Part shown: positions 1-7,646 of the stretch, piece after piece
How the letters are laid out: each line of letters begins with the position of its first letter
Numbering within the stretch: position 1 is the stretch's first letter
Position numbers and translations under genes: made by a program
Notes under the pieces: model-generated
What the model saw: only the letters and a program-made list of their open reading frames with translations
Told to the model about the DNA's origin: nothing
Database searches by the model: none
NCBI GenBank assembly: GCA_000697335.1
Contig: JNEM01008201.1
Coordinates: 1 to 13,981, forward strand
Source: Conidiobolus incongruus B7586
Taxonomy: Eukaryota; Entomophthoromycota; Entomophthoromycetes; Entomophthorales; Conidiobolaceae
Direction: 5' to 3'
Length of the DNA: 13,981 nt

Positions 1-129
1 CTATTATTTTCCATGATTATTTTAAAATATATAAAGTTATAAAAATTATTATATACAAAATAAAAAAAATTATTATATCTAATATAATTACTTAATTATA
101 ACTTATATAAATATAGTTATTATAAATAA

Positions 130-535
130 CTAAATAATTTATAAGCATAATAATAAAAGGTTATTAATGTAATATAAAGTAAGATTTAATATAAAGGTAA
201 TGTAGCATAAAATATGATGATTTAATATGGAATATAATATGAAAATATAAACTAAGTTTAATTAAGCTTCAAATTAAAATCAGTTACTGATATATTAAGA
301 CTTATATTAAGTAGCACCAATATCCTATAATATTGATAAAATATAGTCTCAATTTTAGAAATATTATAATAAATAAAAAATAATAAGAATTAAAAGGGAA
401 AAAAGAAAGAATATTAAATAATTTAATGCTATTTATATAGTTAATTTAGTTATAAAAGTATAAATTAATCATATAATTTATAGTTAATTGAATTATAAAG
501 AAATATATATAAGAATTTAGAGAATTAATCTCTTA
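130..535. repeat. Left copy of a diverged dispersed repeat
   Basis: This stretch reappears in the same orientation at the right end of the window. The diagonal offset stays at about 13452-13455 bases. Exact anchors include the 16-mer AAGTTTAATTAAGCTT (254-269 and 13709-13724) and the 19-mer at 501-519, matched at 13953-13971. The core 254-357 aligns with 13709-13812 without a gap, 87 of 104 positions identical by hand count. No open reading frame, terminal inverted repeat or target duplication can be seen, so the family is not identified. The left boundary is soft because the flanking DNA is low-complexity A/T. Confidence 0.75.
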
Positions 536-1325
536 ATATAATTAGTTACAAGAAAAAAATTCCTGTAAAGAAATTAAATTAATTCATAAAATATTAAATT
601 TCAGTTCTTAATAAAAAGAATTATTTTTTATATATTAAAAGTTTGCTAAAAATATAGAAAAAAGTTATTAACAATAGATGAGAATATTAATTTTTTATTT
701 TTTATTAATTTATTTATTTAATTTTTATGTAAAAATTATATTATTACTTAATTTCTGTACTAATAACAAATAAATAATTATAATTTAAAGGTTTTATTAT
801 ATATCTTAATATATTACTATAATGAAATAAAAGTTGAATGATATTTTCAACATAATACCATTTAATCAGGTAAATATATATTTTATTCAAATTTGAATCC
901 TGTTAAAATTTAATCAAAATTTTATTCATTATATATTAAAAATTAAGTAATTGAAAATATAACATAAAAATGTGATTTAAAAGAATTACTAAACATTGAT
1001 CTACTCTGGGATTAATCTTACTCAATACATACAATAATAGAAAATAATAATTCAGATTATGAATCAGAATCTGTTTAATTTAGATGAGCAATCAAAAACA
1101 TTAATTTAGAATATTAAATAGTTGGCAACAAGATTATTCAATATTAATAATTCAATGAAAATCCTTCATTTGCTTGTCACTTCAGTAAAGAAAAAAAATC
1201 AAGAATGAATAGTATAAACAATCAAACTACCATTTTTAGGTAATGAAGTTAATATACCGAATTTTATTTAAATCTGCAGACAAATTTCAACATCAAATAG
1301 ACAAAATTCAATCAATAAATGAATC
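536..1325. other. AT-rich noncoding DNA
   Basis: I see no gene here. The stretch is A/T-rich with short homopolymers. Around 1000-1300 it becomes slightly richer in G and C, leading into the secreted-protein remnant, so its last 100-200 bases may be the decayed 5' flank of that old gene. Confidence 0.6.
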
Positions 1326-1424
1326 ATGAACTTCAAATTATTCGCCATCCTCGCCGCTTCTTAAGTCTCTGGCCAAGCTTCAACCCCCACGTTATGCCAA
1401 GGCAACAAATGGGTCAATCAACTC
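1326..1424 (+). pseudogene. Remnant of first exon of a secreted-protein gene
   Basis: Reading from the ATG at 1326 gives MNFKLFAILAAS, a typical fungal signal-peptide start: one early lysine, a hydrophobic core and small residues. After an in-frame stop the same frame continues with VSGQASTPTLCQGNKWVNQL, which looks like the processed N-terminus of a small secreted protein with a cysteine. Base composition is close to balanced and third positions favour C, in sharp contrast to the A/T-rich DNA on both sides, as expected for former coding sequence. The similarity to genuine coding sequence ends abruptly near 1424, and no second exon was found. The mature protein family is not recognisable. It reads as a decayed gene fragment rather than a working gene. 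Confidence 0.5.
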
Positions 1425-2009
1425 ATTAGTTTCTTCTATATATTAATCATTATTATGTTACGATCGAAAATTTGTTAAAATTATTTGAAATAAATTAAAA
1501 AATTTTAATTAAACGAATTAATTAATATATTAAATAATTAAACAAGCTAACTTGAATAATTTAATTTTTTATTATTAAATATTAATAAATATACAAATAA
1601 TAAAAACAGAAATATAGGACAGTTTGACTTAAAGCGTGCATTTGTCAATTATAAGGAATTAAAATCTAATGATTAACTTAAACTCTCTCCCAAAAATACA
1701 GAAGGATCAATAATTAGATAGTAATTTCTCCTCAAAAATAATCATAAAATTTAAAATATTTGAATTGTAAAATGAAAGAATTATCAGATATATATTGTTT
1801 AATGAATACAGAAAAAAATTATTGAATATCATTTGAATATTTTAATAAATATAATTAAGGTTTAGAATATAAAACTAAAACATTATTATTAAGAAAATGG
1901 TAATAGTTAATACAACTTTTGATGACTATTTATTATCATTAATATTATTGAAAATGTGATTATAGAACAAAATATAGTTAATAATATGGTTATAATGCTG
2001 AGGTATAGA
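1425..2009. other. AT-rich intergenic DNA, 3' flank of copy A
   Basis: No gene is visible. The right part is the downstream flank of the minus-strand gene. An AATAAA-type polyadenylation hexamer in the gene's direction lies at 1929-1934, about 140 bases after the stop. Such hexamers are expected often by chance in this composition, so its use is unproven. Confidence 0.5.
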
Positions 2010-2069
2010 CTATTTAAAAAAATACATGTAGAGGACAAAAATGAATGGGGCTAGTTTGAAAATAATGAG
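2010..2069 (-). other. In-frame open stretch after the copy A stop
   Basis: Directly after the TAA (2070-2072), the same frame stays open for 19 codons and ends at TAG (2010-2012). The would-be peptide is strongly hydrophobic (LIIFKLAPFIFV and onward). The sequence resembles the region downstream of copy B at about 7548-7600: both contain CTAG just before CCCCATT, in the same frame, followed by CATGTATTTT. It may be homologous 3' untranslated sequence or a former C-terminal extension. A/T-rich antisense DNA encodes hydrophobic residues easily, so coding use is doubtful. Confidence 0.4.
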
Positions 2070-4142
2070 TTAATTCCGGAGATTTCGCAGACGAGCGTTT
2101 TCCGATCTTAACTCTCTGATTTCGTTAAGCATATCGGGAATTTGCTCAAGGAGTTGGTTCATGCGCACGATTTGTCCCTGAAGCGTTGCATTCTGGGCTG
2201 CCAGTTGCGCTTGGGATGTGTCGATGCGTTCTTGAACCCTAGTTTCAATGCGGCTACACACTCTTTCGATCATTTCTTCAATTTCTATACGCGTCGTTAT
2301 AAGCGTATTATCTTGGAGACGCTCTCTAAAGTTGGAGCTTTGATTTGGTGACAAGCTTGTAGAATTAATGTCATTAGATTTGTTGAATTGCCACGAAGGA
2401 CGTCGGCCAAAGCTAGATGCTGAACGAATGGATAAAGCAGGTTGAATGTTATTACCTGAAAGGCTCTTAGTATCAACTTGGGTTCTATCTTCTGAGACGA
2501 TATCAGAATCTGTAGGAGAAAGTGAGTTTAGGTCATCAGAATGCAGCTCAGGAGATTCACAGCGAGATCCAAAGTGTTCCTGATGCTGATCAGAATAGTG
2601 AAATTGACGACTTTTTTTGGTTGGAGTAGCAGCTCTAAAATGATGATTTACTTCATCAGGGTATGCACGACCTCGTGTTGGACTATGTGCGGAAATAGAT
2701 GATGTATCAGAATATTGACTACGAGATCTTCCTCTCTCTTGGGGCTGAGTTATGACTGATTCCAATTTGGGCAGATGGGATTTGGATGGTGAGTGTCGGA
2801 GAAGTGGTCTTGGCTGGATACTTGAATGGATGAACTGGTTGGGATTCTTTGCTGGAGAAAAAAGAGTCATAAGGTTACCTAATGCATTAGGTTTTGGAGG
2901 AGTAGAGGGCGTACGTCCGGTGTTACGAGAAGTAGAATGATGATGTTTTGATAAAGGTGAAGTTGGAGAGGCAGATTTTGATAATGGCAATGGTGAAATA
3001 TTTGACAAAATTGAATCTAGCTTTATCTTTGGCGAAGATGGAGAGACTGAAAAACTATTTCTTCTATCGGGAAATTTAGATAATAAAGGCGAAGATTGCT
3101 CGGATTTAACATTGATTTTTAACCATTTTTTGCAACGAACAGGCATAAATTTAGATATTGGAAACTGGCTATCAATTTTTATGGAGGTCAGAGGTTCAGT
3201 GGGATTCGAACGATTAAAAACATATAAATTATTATTATAATCTGAGGTGATTAAAGTGCAGTCATCTAAACCAAACTCCATAGTATGTATTGTCTTATTG
3301 AGTTTTTTGAATGGTGAAATTATCATCTTAGTAAAATCAATTTGAAGCAATCTTCCAGTTGAAGTAGAAACTAGAGCTAAGTCCTGTTGCTGCGGATAAA
3401 AAGAAATATCAATGACTGTTGAAAGATCCTTAACTTGATATGTCAAGACAGTCCCATCGTTTAAGTTAATAATTTCAATATGGCCCTTAGGGTAGCCAAT
3501 GACAAGGTTAGCTTGTGAAGTAGGGGCAAAGCGAAGTAATGTGGGTGGCATATCTATGGACTTTTCGATTGGATAAGGTTCATCAGCACCAAATTGAAAA
3601 TAGTAAACTGATCCTGAACTAACAGAAAAGCATAGGTATTTGTGGCAATGACTAATTAACATCTTAATGATATCAGGGTATGCTGCAGTGACTTCAAGAG
3701 GAGATTCCCACTGCTTTGTATTATAATTATACCTTTGAATAGGATGGTCCACACAAGAAAAGAGAAGAGAATTAGTTTTATTACTCCAAACAATGTCAGT
3801 TACAGCTAAAGGTGAAGGAGTTTGAAGTTCTGGATATGGAATATACTTCACGTTGCCTCCACTCAAATCGAACATGGCGAATTTATCAGAATTACCCACT
3901 AAAATTAAACTGTTATGCTGCTTAAGAAGATAAGTATTAGTTATTTTAAAATCAATTTCATGAGAGTGGCTGATTTCAATACTACCTTCCATATTGTAAT
4001 TATGAGAGTGAGTTTTGATCTGTACAGAGAGCTGGTAAAAGATAGTATCAGAAGTGGTAACAAGTTGAAAGGTATCTATCAGAGGAACCCTGGGACTTCC
4101 TGGAGTCGACGTGCGAAAGCTGTTATGATTAGTAATAAACAT
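2070..4142 (-). CDS. NEDD1/GCP-WD-like beta-propeller coiled-coil protein, copy A
   Basis: Single uninterrupted reading frame of 690 residues. Residues about 20-342 form a repeat-rich beta-sheet region consistent with a seven-bladed WD40-type propeller (for example GRLLQIDF near 263-270 and LYVFN at 306-310). Residues 343-612 are a Ser/Pro-rich, probably disordered linker with many S/T-P sites. Residues 613-690 are a helical coiled coil ending NEIRELRSENARLRNLRN. That end resembles the gamma-tubulin-binding C-terminus of animal NEDD1, recalled from memory as EIERLREENKRLRAHF. In the known family the protein recruits the gamma-tubulin ring complex to spindle poles and microtubules. The start is supported by the paralogue, whose first residues align without a gap, and by A at position -3. 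The stop falls at the usual family end. The gene is clearly richer in G and C than its surroundings. A different propeller plus coiled-coil family remains possible; the existence of the gene is near certain, its name moderately so. Confidence 0.72.
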   Translation of the reverse strand: MFITNHNSFRTSTPGSPRVPLIDTFQLVTTSDTIFYQLSVQIKTHSHNYNMEGSIEISHSHEIDFKITNTYLLKQHNSLILVGNSDKFAMFDLSGGNVKYIPYPELQTPSPLAVTDIVWSNKTNSLLFSCVDHPIQRYNYNTKQWESPLEVTAAYPDIIKMLISHCHKYLCFSVSSGSVYYFQFGADEPYPIEKSIDMPPTLLRFAPTSQANLVIGYPKGHIEIINLNDGTVLTYQVKDLSTVIDISFYPQQQDLALVSTSTGRLLQIDFTKMIISPFKKLNKTIHTMEFGLDDCTLITSDYNNNLYVFNRSNPTEPLTSIKIDSQFPISKFMPVRCKKWLKINVKSEQSSPLLSKFPDRRNSFSVSPSSPKIKLDSILSNISPLPLSKSASPTSPLSKHHHSTSRNTGRTPSTPPKPNALGNLMTLFSPAKNPNQFIHSSIQPRPLLRHSPSKSHLPKLESVITQPQERGRSRSQYSDTSSISAHSPTRGRAYPDEVNHHFRAATPTKKSRQFHYSDQHQEHFGSRCESPELHSDDLNSLSPTDSDIVSEDRTQVDTKSLSGNNIQPALSIRSASSFGRRPSWQFNKSNDINSTSLSPNQSSNFRERLQDNTLITTRIEIEEMIERVCSRIETRVQERIDTSQAQLAAQNATLQGQIVRMNQLLEQIPDMLNEIRELRSENARLRNLRN

Positions 4143-4380
4143 GTTATATGAATAACAATTATGGATGAAACCCAGTTAAACTATTAAAGTACTTTATCTT
4201 TGTTAATATTTTGAAAATCAGAGATAACTATTATTGACTAGCTTTATATCATTAATTACATTAGACTAAAAACATCAACGTTTTGTTTTTTAAAGTTACT
4301 AAATTAATTAAAAATTAAAGAGATGTAATTGACCAATCGTTTCAGAGCGTGATATTATTGTTTTCAAAGGATAACAATTT
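4143..4380 (-). promoter_or_regulatory. Upstream region of copy A with conserved CCAAT box
   Basis: This flank resembles the equivalent flank of copy B. The matching stretches are about 40-90 bases upstream (compare ATCAGAGATAACTATTATTG with AACAGAGAAAGTTATTGTTG) and around a CCAAT box at 4333-4337, about 191 bases before the start. The box is read on the plus strand, so it is inverted relative to the gene. CCAAT boxes are known targets of the NF-Y/HAP complex and act in either orientation. Retention in both copies suggests the promoter was duplicated with the gene. The transcription start is not identifiable. Confidence 0.5.
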
Positions 4381-5220
4381 TAAATTAATCATAAACAAAT
4401 TGTATCCTATCCAAATTTTGAAATCATATCATCATTTTTAATAAATATAATTGACAATATATATAAAAAAGATAACTATACAATTTTATTAGAAATATAG
4501 GAATTATAACAAGTACTAAATATATTTCAAATAATCTATAATATTTTTAAAAAATATACTTATCTCAAATGTCGAAATATTTTGAATAAAAGGAGTGATA
4601 ATTGAGTATTACCAATTATAGAAATTGCTCAAATTTCAATGTTGATTATTATGTACTCAAAATCCTTGAAAAGTAAATCATTTCCCATTAATCAATATAA
4701 TGACATTGAGATCCTCTCAAAACCGAATATGACATTAACTATAAAATAGGTTTTATTTTTGAAAAATATACTAATGGATAAACTATAATATAAATTATCT
4801 TGATAGATTTTACAATCTGTTACAGCATCTAATATTTTAAAATTTTATTATTGTTATAAATTGTTAATTTGCGTTAATTTTGGGATTCATTTTAGTTTGA
4901 GTATAATTAAAATATTTTTAAAAATTTTTATATCAATGCTTAACTTATTTTAGACATTAGATTTAGGTTTTATGCGGTGTTCATTAAGCTTTGAAATTAT
5001 ATGTCGTGTTTGGGTTTGAATAACACATTTTATGTTGAATATTTGAGTGAAACTGGATTTTTAATAATATTCTAATATAATGATTACCATTATAAAATTC
5101 ATTATAATTCATTAGAAAATTATAATGTTAAATAGACGGTATTAATAGAAAAAAACCACTTGATGACTAAAAGTTCGAGTTCAAATGATAATAATGAAAA
5201 AAATTATTATTTTACTGATA

Positions 5221-5282
5221 TGTTAGAATTATAATTATCAAAATATTGTAATAATAGATAATCTTCTTATTATATTCTAACA
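5221..5282. repeat. 62-base element with terminal inverted repeats
   Basis: The left end TGTTAGAATTATAAT (5221-5235) pairs with the right end ATTATATTCTAACA (5269-5282) with one unpaired base. The unit begins TG and ends CA and is about 62 bases long. It could be a very short MITE-like remnant, a recombined LTR end pair, or a cruciform-forming repeat. No target duplication is visible next to it. Confidence 0.4.
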
Positions 5283-5365
5283 TTAAACATCTATTAATTA
5301 TTATACCGTAAATTAATGATTCACCAATTTATCAATTTTATAAAAAATTAATTATATGATTTATA

Positions 5366-5390
5366 AACTTCCATTCACTAAATGGAAGTT
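5366..5390. repeat. Perfect 10-bp hairpin with 5-base loop
   Basis: AACTTCCATT (5366-5375) and AATGGAAGTT (5381-5390) are exact reverse complements around the loop CACTA. The stem is richer in G and C than its surroundings. It lies in the long intergenic spacer, over 1.2 kb upstream of copy A and over 2.2 kb beyond the end of copy B, so a link to either gene is not evident. Confidence 0.55.
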
Positions 5391-5742
5391 AACATTAAAA
5401 TAATACCTAAAATAAACAATTTTTAAACATAACCATCAGTCAATTTACTACATGATTTGTAGAAAACTTTTAATTATTGACTTTTTTCCAAATTGACAGG
5501 AATATTACACAATTCTAATCTGAAGATTAAATTTGCTATAGTAGAAAAGAATGTTTATTATATTATTCTTAACTTTAGATATAATATCATCAACTAAGCT
5601 CATTTCTTTATTACTGATAATTTTTTATTTTTAATTAAATGGTATAGTAATACATGAAAAATTTAATTGTTTGGTATTTATCCACTATTTTGTGAATAGC
5701 AAATTTAGCAGTATTAGTTTTAAAAGTTTTATTTAATAATAT

Positions 5743-6069
5743 TGTCACGAGTCTAGAGGCCCGTTCGATCTCATTAAATTCGAATCACTTGTTATCCCAC
5801 TCGCGAATCCAGCTTTACCTTGATCAACAAATATATCCGACCTTCTGAATCAATCATTCAATCGGACGTGTTACCCGGAAGACAGTAAAACACGTCAATA
5901 GTAATATAAATATACCGACTACAGCCAAGTTGTCACGTCGGTCCTCTTTCTAGGGTACTCCTCAACAATCTAAGTTAAACAATAAATTACCCCATTTATA
6001 TTATCCAACAGAAGCAATCCCTGAAAATAAATATTTTACCTTAGACACCTTATCTCTCAGCCAGTATCA
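5743..6069 (+). mobile_element. Solo-LTR-like fossil (LTR retrotransposon relic)
   Basis: A block about 327 bases long with balanced composition stands out in A/T-rich DNA. It begins TGTCACG, a common start for Ty3/Gypsy-type fungal LTRs, and ends CAGTATCA, giving TG...CA termini. The four bases before (5739-5742) and after (6070-6073) are both ATAT, a possible target-site duplication, though weak evidence in this composition. A TATA-like tract near 5904-5912 followed by AATAAA at 5981-5986 would fit U3-R-U5 order on the plus strand. No internal coding region or second LTR lies nearby, so it reads as a solo LTR. The age cannot be set from one copy. It could instead be another repeat type. Confidence 0.45.
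5836..5942. repeat. Cluster of short hairpins inside the LTR-like block
   Basis: Several inverted repeats are packed together. TCCGA (5836-5840) pairs with TCGGA (5862-5866) and encloses TGAAT/ATTCA (5846-5850 and 5856-5860). GACGTGTT (5865-5872) pairs exactly with AACACGTC (5889-5896). ACCGAC (5914-5919) pairs with GTCGGT (5937-5942). The first and second stems share two bases, so they would be alternatives. This may be LTR promoter or RNA structure. Confidence 0.45.
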
Positions 6070-6073
6070 ATAT

Positions 6074-7547
6074 CTATTAGTTGATCATGTGAATATTATA
6101 TTATATAGCTCAATTGTTTCAACTTCATAATTTATTTTCTATGTCTTGAATAATTCCTTAATTGAAGGATAATGTGTTTTAAGGGCAATCTTATATTATT
6201 TTTATAAATAAATTTCGTTTACACTAACAAGTCCCTAAATCTATAAATATTTAGATTATCTAGTATCAATCGTTGTAATACAATATTTAGATTGTGTTTT
6301 ACAATACATCCTGAATTCGATAATATTATTTATCATAATGTTTTGAATACCTAAAATGTGTCAATTTCTTGTCATTTATTAATCATAATTTTGTATTTTT
6401 CACTTATAAATATGAAATATTAGTTGTTTATCATTTAAATATATCAAAAATTGATAATACATTAAATCAAAAAATAGTGTTCAAAGTTGTATATGTTTAA
6501 TATTATGATTATATATTAAAATTCCAATATGCACCTTTTAACGATTGATAAAACAATCCAAAACTTTGCATATTTGAGTGTTTATCTTATATTGAATCAC
6601 TAACTGAGGTTCACAACATAAAATTTTAATATTAATAAAATTAAAATAATTTATTAATATTATATATTTTTATGATTCAAGGTTTTAAACCAATTATAAT
6701 TATGACTAAACTTTAAAAAAGCGTACTATATCAAGTTATATTATTAAATGCAATCCACTATATTTTAATAATTTCTTATTTATTAATACAAAATAAATTA
6801 ATTTAATAAAAAAGATTATATGGATTTTATTAATATTCTTTAAATACAACTAATATTTATTTGATAATATAATCATTTAATCATGAAAATTTGTAATTAA
6901 AGTGTTTAAATAATTTTGAGTAATATCTTTTGAATATCCTAAATAAAAATCAAAAGTTGAACTACAAGGGATATAATTGAATTAAAAATCTTTATTTAAA
7001 AAGTTTAACAGATGTTTTTTAGATTTAAAATTACCTCAATTATTGTCATCAGGATTTTTAAATTTAATTAAATCATAGATTTTACCCATGTGATGCATGA
7101 CTTCATAGTTGTGATGTCACTCTTTATGGACTATTTACTATTGTTCAATACAAAAAAATTAATCTAGTCAAAATTTTAATGGTTAGTGATCATAACAATC
7201 GCTGAGTCAAAAATACAAGTGATTTTTTGATTGAAATGATTATTGATGATTATTATTTGGTAATATATTAACCAAATCTATAAATCAAATTACTAATAGT
7301 CTGGCATTGACTATGATCTGAAATAAAATTCATCATATATCATTTTATAAAATATTTTTATTTCAATAAAATCAATAAAGAACTAAATACAAATCATTAT
7401 ATAATAATTGAATGTTGTCAGAATTATGTTTATTATATATAGTTGTAAAAAAGCCATAAACTTAATAATAAAATACAGATTCATTTTTAAAATTATATTG
7501 AATAAGCGAATAAATGTAAATAATACAAAATAGTGATAGATATGCTA
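6074..7547. other. AT-rich intergenic DNA between the paralogues, right part
   Basis: No gene, RNA gene or clear repeat is supported. The composition is strongly A/T throughout. The right end is the downstream flank of copy B. An AATAAA-type hexamer in that gene's direction lies at 7429-7434, but chance occurrence is likely. Confidence 0.6.
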
Positions 7548-7646
7548 TTAAAATACATGATGGTATACACAATGGGGGACTAGAAAGATTAGTAATATGA
7601 ATATGGGGCCGATTCTATCTAATACCCGCGGCCAATGTGAAATATC
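7548..7646 (-). other. GC-richer 3' flank of copy B, open in frame, with candidate 3' splice site
   Basis: After the copy B stop the frame stays open for 32 more codons, ending at TAA (7548-7550). Composition stays near that of coding DNA, dropping to A/T only past about 7550. It contains TACTAAT (7594-7588, gene sense), a near-perfect fungal branch-point motif, followed by an AG at 7581-7580. Paired with a possible donor GTATTA at 7705, this would define a 126-base intron. Part of it resembles the flank of copy A. It may be 3' untranslated sequence or an alternative last exon. Confidence 0.35.

Larger units (their letters stand above)
4381..5742. other. AT-rich intergenic DNA between the paralogues, left part
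   Basis: No gene or RNA gene is supported. It contains two small inverted-repeat structures, listed separately. A slightly richer patch around 4960-5030 has no reading frame of note. Confidence 0.6.

Noticed and set aside
1043-1078. Short frame reading NNNSDYESESV
   Set aside because: It resembles an acidic transposase-like N-terminus but is only 11 codons long before a stop, with no supporting sequence around it.
2010-2072. Reassigned TAA codon that would extend copy A and join the signal-peptide relic
   Set aside because: Neither long gene uses TAA internally although both contain many glutamines coded by CAA and CAG, so the standard code fits.
2142-2351. Plus-strand open frames across the two genes (2142-2351, 2752-2940, 3915-4151, 7984-8184)
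   Set aside because: They are antisense shadows of the long minus-strand genes, are not conserved between the paralogues and have no domain content.
5172-5182. AGTTCGAGTTC, resembling a tRNA or SINE B box
   Set aside because: The flanks do not form a T-arm, no A box or cloverleaf is present upstream, and one short motif is not enough to call a tRNA or SINE.
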